Source: DATGLG01 sp035294245 (lineage in GTDB: Bacteria; Pseudomonadota; Alphaproteobacteria; JACZXZ01). From it: 64,000 nt of DNA. The first letter of the stretch is position 1. The number at the start of each line of letters is the position of its first letter. Shown here one piece after another: positions 17,943-26,099 of this stretch. The DNA lies in the NCBI GenBank assembly GCA_035294245.1, contig DATGLG010000004.1, positions 124,001 through 188,000 of the forward strand, read 5' to 3'. The notes beneath the pieces are model-generated. The model searched no databases. It worked only from the letters and a program-made list of their open reading frames with translations, and was not told the DNA's origin. The position numbers were made by a program, and so were the translations under genes.

Positions 17943-18560
17943 TTGGTCGAGCCCCTCACACCGGCGCAGTTTGCAGCCGCCGCGAATGTTTCACGTGAAA
18001 CACAGCGCCGCCTCGAAGCCTATGCGGAACTCCTGCTCCGCTGGCAACGCGCGGTCAATCTTGTTGCGAACAGCACGATCCCCGATCTTTGGCGCCGCCA
18101 TATGCTCGATTCGGCGCAGCTCGTATTTTACCTACCAACGACACCGTGCCGCTTAGCCGACCTCGGTAGCGGTGCCGGGTTCCCCGGGCTCGTGCTGGCG
18201 ATTCTTGGGGTGGGGGAGGTGCATCTGGTCGAGTCCGATGGCCGCAAATGCGCCTTTCTTCGTGAGGCCCTACGGGTCACCGGGACAGCGGCATTCGTGC
18301 ATGAGGAACGCATCGAATCGGTCCGGCTTACGGGTTGCGATGTCGTGACGGCACGAGGTCTGGCGTCTCTCGAAGTCCTCGTCGGATATGCGCGCCCTTT
18401 TCTCAAATCGAGCGGCATTGGCCTGTTTCTGAAAGGCCGACGCCTGGAAGAGGAATTGACCCCAAATCTGAAAGGGGGGAATATGCGACTGGAACGCTTT
18501 CCAAGCGTGACGGAACCGGGCGGGTGGGTCGTTCGACTTGGGGACATCGCTCATGTATGA
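17943..18560 (+). CDS. rsmG: 16S rRNA (guanine-N7) methyltransferase RsmG
   Basis: 205 residues. The SAM-binding motif is DLGSGAGFPGLVLAI, with NLVANS upstream as usual. It methylates G527 of 16S rRNA. The only start giving the full N-terminus is TTG at 17943, 4 bases after mnmG. A perfect parS site is embedded at codons 15-20, where it encodes part of VSRETQ. The gene ends in an 8-base overlap with parA. Confidence 0.94.
   Translation: MVEPLTPAQFAAAANVSRETQRRLEAYAELLLRWQRAVNLVANSTIPDLWRRHMLDSAQLVFYLPTTPCRLADLGSGAGFPGLVLAILGVGEVHLVESDGRKCAFLREALRVTGTAAFVHEERIESVRLTGCDVVTARGLASLEVLVGYARPFLKSSGIGLFLKGRRLEEELTPNLKGGNMRLERFPSVTEPGGWVVRLGDIAHV
17987..18002. promoter_or_regulatory. parS centromere site (perfect 16-bp match)
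   Basis: TGTTTCACGTGAAACA, an exact copy of the consensus parS palindrome, lies within the 5' end of rsmG and 1.4 kb from parB. Together with the site at 15977 it gives two ParB loading sites about 2 kb apart. Confidence 0.95.
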
Positions 18561-19395
18561 GCCGGGGGATAAGCCGATCGATCATTCGAGTCCTACCTCC
18601 CGCATTCTCGCCATTGCCAATCAGAAGGGCGGCGTCGGCAAGACAACGACGGCAATCAATCTTGGCACGGCCTTAGCCGCGGTGGGCCAACGCGTTCTCC
18701 TCATTGACTTTGATCCCCAGGGAAATGCCAGTACCGGCCTGGGAATCGAGCCGGCCAAACGCGATCTGAGCTCCTATGACGTACTAATGGACGGGGTTTC
18801 CGTCGAAAACTCGGCGATTCCCACAGGCATCCCGCGCTTGGACATCGTGCCGGCCTCGCTTGACCTTACGGGCGCCGAGCTTGAACTGGTGACCGCCACC
18901 CAACGGGAATTCCGGTTGCGCGCCGCGCTGGGAAGCTCTGTGGGGCGCTACGACTATGTGCTGATCGATTGTCCGCCAGCTCTCGGGCTTCTCACTCTCA
19001 ACGCCCTTGCCGCCGCGGATGCCGTGCTGGTCCCTCTTCAAGTCGAGTTCTATGCGCTCGAAGGCCTGAGTCATTTGCTCGGTACCATCGATCGCGTGAA
19101 ACGTACGTTCAATTCGAGGCTAGAGATCCAAGGAATAGTATTAACGATGTATGATAAACGCAATAGCTTGAGCGAGCTTATTGCGACTGATGTGCGCCAG
19201 CATCTCGGTGTCAAAGTCTATCAAACGGTGATTCCGCGCAATGTCCGGGTCTCCGAGGCACCTTCTCACGGCAAGCCGGTGCTGCTCTATGATCTGCGCT
19301 GCGCCGGCTCTCAAGCCTATCTTCATTTGGCCAGCGAAGTCCTTCGGCGGGAGGGGGTCGCGCCGCCACCGCTCGCGGCGGCGGCCAACGCATGA
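18553..19395 (+). CDS. parA: chromosome-partition ATPase ParA
   Basis: 280 residues. The deviant Walker A KGGVGKT is at 25-31, with LIDFDPQGNASTGLG and YDYVLIDCPPALGLL (Walker B). It lacks an N-terminal HTH, so it is the chromosomal (Soj-like) type. It binds DNA non-specifically with ATP and moves ParB-parS complexes. I chose ATG 18553, which overlaps rsmG by 8 bases; a TTG at 18538 is less likely. The stop overlaps parB as ATGA. Confidence 0.96.
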   Translation: MYEPGDKPIDHSSPTSRILAIANQKGGVGKTTTAINLGTALAAVGQRVLLIDFDPQGNASTGLGIEPAKRDLSSYDVLMDGVSVENSAIPTGIPRLDIVPASLDLTGAELELVTATQREFRLRAALGSSVGRYDYVLIDCPPALGLLTLNALAAADAVLVPLQVEFYALEGLSHLLGTIDRVKRTFNSRLEIQGIVLTMYDKRNSLSELIATDVRQHLGVKVYQTVIPRNVRVSEAPSHGKPVLLYDLRCAGSQAYLHLASEVLRREGVAPPPLAAAANA

Positions 19396-20270
19396 CGACA
19401 CCGGAGCCGAAGCGGCGCGGTCTCGGGCGCGGCCTCTCGGCCCTGCTCGGTTCGGAAAGCGAAGACCTCGCAACCCTCGAAAAGCTGCGGACGGTTCGCC
19501 AGCTCCCTACCGGCGTGTTACGCCCCGGGCGATTCCAGCCTCGCCATCGTTTCGATCCCGAGGAGATGGCGGCCCTGGTGCGCTCCGTCCAGGCGCAGGG
19601 CATCCTCCAACCTATCCTCGTCCGCCGTCTTCCGGGTGATACGACGGCGTATGAGATCATCGCTGGCGAGCGGCGCTGGCGCGCGGCGCAGGAGGCCCAG
19701 CTCCATGAGGTTCCGGTCATTGTCCGGGACCTCACCGACAGCGAGGCGCTTGAGATTGCCCTTGTCGAGAACGTTCAGCGACAGGATCTGACCCCTCTCG
19801 AAGAAGCCGAGGCCTATCGGCGGCTGATGGAGGAGTTCGCCCATACCCAGGAAGACCTGGCGCGCGTGGTAGGAAAGAGTCGCAGCCATGTCGCCAACAC
19901 GCTCCGCCTCTTGAGCCTGCCCCCGCCGGTCAAGGAGCTGCTCGAGCAGGGCAAGCTCTCGGCCGGCCATGCCCGGGCGCTCCTGACCGCCCCCGATCCG
20001 GCAGTGCTGGCGCAGCGGATCGTCGCCGAGGGCTTAAATGTGCGCGAAGCGGAAAAGCTGGCTCAGAGCGCTGCGGGCAGCGCACCGCGGAAGGCACGGC
20101 CGCCCGCTCCCGCGAAGGACGCGAATACGCGCGCCCTAGAGCACGACCTCTCGCTCATGCTTGGGCTCAGGGTGACCGTCAACGAGAAGGGCTCGAAGGG
20201 GGAGCTGATCTTGCATTATGACAGCCTCAACCAGCTCGATGATCTCGTCCGCCGTCTCATGCGCGAGTGA
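19392..20270 (+). CDS. parB: chromosome-partition protein ParB
   Basis: 292 residues. It has an N-terminal ParA-stimulating basic patch (RRGLGRGLSALLG), the CTP-binding motifs GERRWR (92-97) and ENVQRQDL (126-133), a KorB-type HTH around 150-178 that reads parS, and a C-terminal dimerisation domain. It nucleates at the two parS sites in this window and spreads. It is translationally coupled to parA. Confidence 0.97.
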   Translation: MTTPEPKRRGLGRGLSALLGSESEDLATLEKLRTVRQLPTGVLRPGRFQPRHRFDPEEMAALVRSVQAQGILQPILVRRLPGDTTAYEIIAGERRWRAAQEAQLHEVPVIVRDLTDSEALEIALVENVQRQDLTPLEEAEAYRRLMEEFAHTQEDLARVVGKSRSHVANTLRLLSLPPPVKELLEQGKLSAGHARALLTAPDPAVLAQRIVAEGLNVREAEKLAQSAAGSAPRKARPPAPAKDANTRALEHDLSLMLGLRVTVNEKGSKGELILHYDSLNQLDDLVRRLMRE

Positions 20271-20282
20271 CGAAAGGCCCGT

Positions 20283-21320
20283 TTAATTTTTGCGCTGCCG
20301 CCGTCCCGCGGCGCCTGCCAGCTCCAGGAGACAGCGCGTGACGAGAGCCTCGCCGGGCATGCCGGTCGATTTGCACGCGATCTCCGCCATCGTCAGCCGC
20401 TCAAGGGCTTGCGCAAGACGGGGGGCGGGCCATTGGCGGAGCTGGGCGATGAAGCGGGCCCGCAGCTTCCAGAACAGTTTCGGCCGCAAGCCGTCCACCA
20501 CGCGCTCCACCGGCGCGCCCGCAGCGATCTGGCCGGCGACAAGGTGAAGTCGCTGGAAATAACGCTGGGCGGTGCGCACCACCCCAACGGCCGTCTCGCC
20601 CTCGAGGAACGCGCGGGCGAGCGCCACGACCACGCCTTTCGGGTCGCCGTCTGCGGCGGCAATGACGGCGTCGTCGACCGAGTGCGCGGCGCTGTCGCCG
20701 ATGCAGGCCTCAACATCTTCGAGGCGGATCTCGCCGGCACCCGCGCCCACGTAAAGGATGAGCTTCTCGAGCTCGCGACGCGTGATCATGCGGTCGCTGC
20801 CGAGATTCTGCGTGAGATAGTCCAAGGCGTCCGGGGCGATACGGAGCCCGGCACCACGCAGATGGGCATGGATCACGGACTCGAGGGACTCGCTCGAATC
20901 GCCATAGCAAGGAACAGCCGCCGCATTCTCCGCCGCCTCGCACAAAGCGCGCAGCTTCGAGCGGGGAGGGAGGTCGCCAGCCTCGATGACGATAAGCGCA
21001 TCGCCGGCTGGCGCATCAAGGAATGCGTCTAAGATTTCTGCCGCAGCATCCCCAGCCTCGCGCAGTCGAATCACGCGGCGGCCGCCGGTCATCGCGATCT
21101 GGGCAGCCTCGTCGGAAAGCCGCGACGGCGCCTCGCGCAATGCGGCCGGGCTCAGCTCGGCGACGCGAAAGGGATCATTAAGATCGGCCACCACGCTCCG
21201 GCAGAGGCGCTCGGCGCGCTCGCGCACCAAGCCGGCATCGGGACCGTAGACGAGAACAGCGCGCGCAAGAGGATCCGGCTTTGCCAGAAAGCTTTCAACC
21301 CGCGCGGGCGGCACCTTCAT
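20283..21320 (-). CDS. holA: DNA polymerase III delta subunit
   Basis: 345 residues. The start MKVPPARVESFLAKPDPLARAVLVYGPDAGLVRERAE is the alphaproteobacterial HolA N-terminus; a degenerate AAA fold and a helical C-terminal domain follow. It opens the sliding clamp as part of the clamp loader. It converges with parB (12 bases apart) and lies downstream of lptE. Confidence 0.92.
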   Translation of the reverse strand: MKVPPARVESFLAKPDPLARAVLVYGPDAGLVRERAERLCRSVVADLNDPFRVAELSPAALREAPSRLSDEAAQIAMTGGRRVIRLREAGDAAAEILDAFLDAPAGDALIVIEAGDLPPRSKLRALCEAAENAAAVPCYGDSSESLESVIHAHLRGAGLRIAPDALDYLTQNLGSDRMITRRELEKLILYVGAGAGEIRLEDVEACIGDSAAHSVDDAVIAAADGDPKGVVVALARAFLEGETAVGVVRTAQRYFQRLHLVAGQIAAGAPVERVVDGLRPKLFWKLRARFIAQLRQWPAPRLAQALERLTMAEIACKSTGMPGEALVTRCLLELAGAAGRRQRKN

Positions 21321-21356
21321 CTGTCAGGCCTCCTCCGCGCGGCGCGGGCGATCACG

Positions 21357-21872
21357 TCACGGCTGCTCCGAGGCGCTGCGCTGAAAATAAAGGGCGAGGC
21401 GGCGGCTGATGTCATCGGCCATCGACGACAGCACGCGCGACTCGGCGTCCTTCTGGCCGACGATCGTCGAATAGGAATTGGTGATCTCGGCATAGCTGTT
21501 GAGGCCATTGACATAGCCTTCATAAAGGGACTTGCCCGTGCTCAGGTCCGTTAGCTTGTAGTGGGCGGTGATAGCCAGATTGTTCCGAATCGTCGAGGCG
21601 TCCTTGGCAATGGCGACGGAGGTATTCGCCTCGTCGATCACAACGGCCAAGCTGTAGCGCGGCTGGCCCGGCTGCCCGTCGGGATTCAAGCGGTCGAGGA
21701 GATCGTTGCGCAGCTCCTGGCCGCGGCGGTCCTCGATCAATTCGATTTTCACCTGCGAGAGCCGCGCGACCGTCGAATCGCCATTCGATTGCCTTGCATT
21801 GAGCGGGTGAAACCCGCAGCCGGCAAGAAGCACGGCACAGGCGAGGGCGGCTGCGACCCTAAACCACCACAT
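21357..21872 (-). CDS. lptE: LPS-assembly lipoprotein LptE
   Basis: 171 residues. A lipoprotein signal has its lipobox at LAGC (C19), followed by GFHPL, the common LptE start. LptE plugs the LptD barrel and helps place lipopolysaccharide in the outer membrane, so the host makes LPS or a related lipid. It overlaps the end of leuS by 14 bases; leuS-lptE-holA is the normal order. Confidence 0.9.
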   Translation of the reverse strand: MWWFRVAAALACAVLLAGCGFHPLNARQSNGDSTVARLSQVKIELIEDRRGQELRNDLLDRLNPDGQPGQPRYSLAVVIDEANTSVAIAKDASTIRNNLAITAHYKLTDLSTGKSLYEGYVNGLNSYAEITNSYSTIVGQKDAESRVLSSMADDISRRLALYFQRSASEQP

Positions 21873-24423
21873 TGATCACCCGATTGGGCACCATGATGAC
21901 GCGCCGCACGGGCCGCCCTTCGGCGGCCTTGGCGACAGCGGGAAGGGCGAGGGCCGCTTCCTCCGCCGCCGTCTTCTCCGCATCTCGCGGCAACTCGAGA
22001 GTAGCGCGAAGCTTGCCGTTGACCTGAACGGCGATGGTGACCGTCTCGTCAATAAGAAGCGCGGGCTCCGCCACCGGCCAGGGCTCGTCGACGAGCAGTC
22101 GGGAGTGGCCGAGCTGCTGCCAGAGCGCCTCGGCGAGATGGGGCATCATCGGACCGATGAGCCGAACCAAGGCCTCATAGCCCTCGCGCAGCACCCAGGC
22201 GATGTCGGGCTCCTCGCCGGCGAGCTCGGCGAGGCCGTTGCTCAACTCATGGACGCGCGCCACGGCGCGGTTGAAGCGGAACTGCTCGAGATCCTGGGTG
22301 ACGCCGTCGATCGTCTTGTGAATGCGCCGGCGCACCGTCTCGGCGGCGCTCCCGAGTTGCGCCGGCCGCGGCGCGCCGAGGGAAGCCATGCGCGGGCCGT
22401 TCTGCTCGACGGCGCGCCACAGGCGATTGACATAGCGCCAGGCACCTTCGACGCCTTCAGCCGTCCACTCCATGTCTCGGTCCGGCGGACTGTCGGACAG
22501 CATGAACCAGCGCGCGGTGTCGGCGCCATAGGTCTCGATGATCTCGGTGGGATCGACGGTGTTCTTGCGCGACTTGCTCATCTTCTCGGAGCGGCCGATG
22601 GCAACCGCTCCGCCGCTGGCGCGCTCGACGACCCTGCCGCTCTTGTCGCGCTCGACCTCCGCCGGACTGAGCCAGCGTCCGTCGGCGCTGCGATAGGTCT
22701 CATGGCAGACCATGCCTTGGGTGAAGAGCCCGGCGAAGGGCTCGTCGACGGCGAGATAGCCGCAGCGACGCATCGCGCGGGCATAGAAGCGGGAGTAGAG
22801 CAAATGCAGGATCGCGTGCTCGATACCGCCGATATACTGGTCGACCGGGAGCCAGTAGTCGACGGCGGCGCGCGCTACGGGCTCACTCGCCCGCGGCGAG
22901 CAGAAGCGCGCGAAATACCACGAGGACTCGACGAAGGTATCGAAGGTATCGGTCTCCCGCAGCGCCGCAGCGCCGCAGCGGGGACAGGCGACGTGCTTCC
23001 AGGTGGGGTGGTGGTCGAGGGGATTGCCTGGCTTATCGAAGGTGACGTCGTCGGGAAGCTTCACCGGCAGGTCTTTCTCGGGCACCGGCACGACGCCACA
23101 GCTCGGGCAATTGATCACCGGCACCGGGCAGCCCCAATAGCGTTGCCGCGAAATGCCCCAATCCCGCAGGCGGAAATTGACCTCGCCGCGGCCATGGCCA
23201 AGCGCCTCGAGCCGCTCGATCACCCGCGCTTTCGCCGTTTCCACGTCGAGACCGTCGAGAAAATCCGAATTGGCGAGACGCCCGTCCCCCGTGTAGGCCT
23301 CGTCACCGATCGCGAAACGCTCGGGCGCCTCGCCTGCCGGAATCACCACGGGCTTCACCGGGAGGCCATATTTGCGCGCGAAATCGAGGTCGCGTTGGTC
23401 ATGGGCGGGGCAGCCGAAGATGGCGCCCGTGCCGTATTCCATCAGCACGAAATTGGCGATGTAGAGGGGAAGCTCCCACCCCTCGACGAGGGGATGGATG
23501 GCCTTGAGCCCGGTATCGAAGCCCTTCTTCTCGGCCGTCTCGATCGCCGCCTCGCTGGTGCCGAGGCGGCGGCACTCCTCGACAAAAGCGGCGGCGGCGG
23601 GATTCTGGGCGGCGATCGTTTCGGCAAGGGGATGATCCGCCGAGATGGCTGCGAAGCTGGCGCCGAACAGGGTGTCGGGACGGGTGGTGTAGATCTCGAG
23701 CGCATCGTCGCGCTTAGCCAGGCGGAAGGTCACGCGGGCGCCGACCGAGCGGCCGATCCACTTCTGCTGCATCACCCGCACCTTGTCCGGCCAGCGCTCC
23801 AGCCGGTCGAGCTCGCGCAACAGGTCGTTGGCGTAGGCGGTGATCCTAAAGAACCATTGGTTGAGCTTACGCCGCTCGACGGGCGCACCCGAGCGCCAGC
23901 CGCGGCCGTCGATCACCTGCTCGTTGGCGAGCACCGTCTGGTCGACCGGGTCCCAATTGACCCAGGACTCCTTGCGATAGGCGAGCCCGGCCTCGAGAAA
24001 ATCGAGGAACATCTTCTGCTCGTGCCGGTAATAGGAGGGATCGCAGGTGGCGATCTCCCGGCTCCAGTCGAGCGAGAGCCCCATGAGCTTGAGCTGGGCG
24101 CGCATCTGATCGATGTTGGCATAGGTCCATTTGGCGGGATGGACCTTCGCCTCAATCGCAGCATTCTCGGCGGGAAGCCCGAAGGCGTCCCACCCCATGG
24201 GATGGAGCACGTTATAGCCGCGCGCGCGCTTGTAGCGGGCGACGACGTCGCCCATCGTGTAGTTGCGCACATGCCCCATATGGATGCGTCCGGACGGATA
24301 GGGGAACATCTCGAGGACGTAATATTTGGGCTTGCTTGGGTCCTCGCGCGTCTCGAAGGTTCGGCGCTCGGTCCACACGGCCTGCCATTTCGCCTCGGTT
24401 TCCTTATGGTTATAGCGTGACAT
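21859..24423 (-). CDS. leuS: leucyl-tRNA synthetase
   Basis: 854 residues. HIGH-type motif HMGH is at 48-51, the KMSKS loop (EKMSKSRKNT) near 615, and an intact CP1 editing domain between them (TTRPDTLFGASF). A zinc-ribbon-like CPSCG...CPRCG is present. The start is ATG 24423 (MSRYNHKETEAKWQ); the frame runs on upstream without family similarity. Confidence 0.97.
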   Translation of the reverse strand: MSRYNHKETEAKWQAVWTERRTFETREDPSKPKYYVLEMFPYPSGRIHMGHVRNYTMGDVVARYKRARGYNVLHPMGWDAFGLPAENAAIEAKVHPAKWTYANIDQMRAQLKLMGLSLDWSREIATCDPSYYRHEQKMFLDFLEAGLAYRKESWVNWDPVDQTVLANEQVIDGRGWRSGAPVERRKLNQWFFRITAYANDLLRELDRLERWPDKVRVMQQKWIGRSVGARVTFRLAKRDDALEIYTTRPDTLFGASFAAISADHPLAETIAAQNPAAAAFVEECRRLGTSEAAIETAEKKGFDTGLKAIHPLVEGWELPLYIANFVLMEYGTGAIFGCPAHDQRDLDFARKYGLPVKPVVIPAGEAPERFAIGDEAYTGDGRLANSDFLDGLDVETAKARVIERLEALGHGRGEVNFRLRDWGISRQRYWGCPVPVINCPSCGVVPVPEKDLPVKLPDDVTFDKPGNPLDHHPTWKHVACPRCGAAALRETDTFDTFVESSWYFARFCSPRASEPVARAAVDYWLPVDQYIGGIEHAILHLLYSRFYARAMRRCGYLAVDEPFAGLFTQGMVCHETYRSADGRWLSPAEVERDKSGRVVERASGGAVAIGRSEKMSKSRKNTVDPTEIIETYGADTARWFMLSDSPPDRDMEWTAEGVEGAWRYVNRLWRAVEQNGPRMASLGAPRPAQLGSAAETVRRRIHKTIDGVTQDLEQFRFNRAVARVHELSNGLAELAGEEPDIAWVLREGYEALVRLIGPMMPHLAEALWQQLGHSRLLVDEPWPVAEPALLIDETVTIAVQVNGKLRATLELPRDAEKTAAEEAALALPAVAKAAEGRPVRRVIMVPNRVINVVV

Positions 24424-24506
24424 GCCGTGATCCCCGATGCCTCGATTTATCGGTTGTCCCGATGCGGCGCCGATTTGCGAGCGCCGACATCGATCTCGCC
24501 GCCCCC

Positions 24507-25082
24507 TCAGCTCCCGCCGCTCGTCCCCAGGGCCTGGCTGCGCAACTGTTGCGCCCGGCTGAGGATCGTGTCCTCGAGCTGGTCCGCCGTGGCCTTCTCG
24601 GTCGGCACGTTCTGCCATTGCCCGTCGACCTGCTTCTGATGGAAGACAGCGACGCGAATGGCATCGGCACGCAGCTCACGGCCGAGAATATAGACCGTGA
24701 GCTTGAAGCGCTCCTGGGGCGTCTCCGGCGGCGCATACCAATCCGTGATGATGACGCCGCCGAAGGGATCGGCGGAAAGAAGCGGCATGAAGGAAACGGT
24801 GTCGAGAGCACCCCGCCAGAGGAAGGTGTTCACCCCCACGCGGCCGCCGCTAATATTCGTGTCGATGTTCTTGGCGAAGGCGGGCAGGCTGGGGGTCGTC
24901 TGGCGCACCGTGTTTTCCGAGACGATCGTTTGTGGTGGTTGCGCCGGCGTCACGCCCTTGGCCGGCGGCCGTTCGCCGAAGATCGAGCAGCCGCCGAGCG
25001 CGAGGGCAAGCGCGATAAACGCCGCCAGCATGCGTGCCGTGCTCCCAGCGCCGTCCTGCGGGCAGCCAAACCCCGGTGACAT
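24507..25082 (-). CDS. DUF3576 domain lipoprotein
   Basis: 191 residues. A hydrophobic segment ends in the lipobox LGGC (MLAAFIALALALGGCS), followed by a low-complexity linker and the folded DUF3576 part (GVNTFLWRGALDTVSFMPL, GGVIITDWYAPP). DUF3576 lipoproteins commonly precede leuS in alphaproteobacteria; function unknown. The start is uncertain: 25082 has GGAG 9 bases upstream and supplies a basic residue before the core; 25031 and 25097 are alternatives. Confidence 0.8.
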   Translation of the reverse strand: MSPGFGCPQDGAGSTARMLAAFIALALALGGCSIFGERPPAKGVTPAQPPQTIVSENTVRQTTPSLPAFAKNIDTNISGGRVGVNTFLWRGALDTVSFMPLLSADPFGGVIITDWYAPPETPQERFKLTVYILGRELRADAIRVAVFHQKQVDGQWQNVPTEKATADQLEDTILSRAQQLRSQALGTSGGS

Positions 25083-25304
25083 CCTGCCGAACTCCATCCT
25101 TGTCGAGCCGCCCCTCGCCGCTACTATACCCAGTCGCGCGGCCCCATTCATAGCGGGGGATTCCGAGAGATCAAGGACTTCCGCATCGTCGCGGTCGCGT
25201 GCGGACGGCGCAGTGGCGCGGTTGCGGCGCTTTACAAGGCGGCCGCGAGAGGCTAGGGAAAGCCCGACGCCATCACGCCGCCTCGGCGGCGGCAGCAGGC
25301 AGCA

Positions 25305-26099
25305 ATGACGCCGCTCGACGCGCTCGAAAGTCAAAGCATCTATATCATCCGCGAGGCCTTCAACCGCATCGGCCGGCTCGCCATGCTGTGGTCGCTGGGC
25401 AAGGACTCGAACGTGATGCTCTGGCTGGCGCGCAAGGCCTTCTTCGGGCGCGTGCCGTTTCCCGTCGTTCACGTGGACACGGGCCGGAAATTTCCCGAGA
25501 TGTATGCCTTCCGCGCCCGCTACGCCGCCGAATGGGGGCTTGATCTCGTCATCGGCGAATGCCCGCCCGCGGCGGCGATGGACCCCACATTGCCGCCGGC
25601 GGCGCGGGCGGCGGCGCGCAAGACGGCGGGGCTCAAGGCGCTCATCGACGCGAGGGGCTATCAGGGCATCTTCGCGGGCATCCGCCGCGATGAGGAGGCG
25701 GTGCGCGCCAAGGAGCGCGTCTTCAGCCCGCGCCTCGAAGGCTCCCGCTGGGATTTTCGCAACCAGCCGCCCGAATTCTGGGACCAGTTCATGACCGACC
25801 TCCCGCCGGGCGGCCATCTCCGTATCCATCCCATCCTCCATTGGACAGAGCTCGACATCTGGCGCTACGTGCGGCGCGAGAGCATCCCCGTCGTCGATCT
25901 CTATTTCGCAAAGGGGGGGAAGCGTTACCGCTCCCTTGGCGACCAGGACATCACCGCGCCCGTCGCCAGTGAGGCCGCCACCCTCGATGCCATCATCGCG
26001 GAGCTCGAGGAGACGCGCATCGCCGAGCGAAGCGGGCGCGCCATGGATCACGAGGCCGAGGATTCGTTCGAGCGGCTGCGCGCCGACGGGTATATGTGA
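25305..26099 (+). CDS. cysD: sulfate adenylyltransferase subunit 2
   Basis: 264 residues. It has the PP-loop motif SLGKDSNVML (about 30-39), VHVDTGRKFPEMY, GIRRDEEAVRAKERVFSPR and, later, HPILHWTELDIWRYV. With CysN it makes adenosine 5'-phosphosulfate from sulfate and ATP. It is about 35-40 residues shorter than E. coli CysD, mainly at the C-terminus. The cysNC start touches its stop. Confidence 0.93.
   Translation: MTPLDALESQSIYIIREAFNRIGRLAMLWSLGKDSNVMLWLARKAFFGRVPFPVVHVDTGRKFPEMYAFRARYAAEWGLDLVIGECPPAAAMDPTLPPAARAAARKTAGLKALIDARGYQGIFAGIRRDEEAVRAKERVFSPRLEGSRWDFRNQPPEFWDQFMTDLPPGGHLRIHPILHWTELDIWRYVRRESIPVVDLYFAKGGKRYRSLGDQDITAPVASEAATLDAIIAELEETRIAERSGRAMDHEAEDSFERLRADGYM

Noticed and set aside
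19089..19104. Third parS-like site (GCGTGAAACG half site) in parA
   Set aside because: Only one half of the palindrome is present.
22105..24420. 771-codon plus-strand open frame opposite leuS
   Set aside because: LeuS has all catalytic motifs on the minus strand; long antisense frames are expected in GC-rich DNA and this one has no domain.
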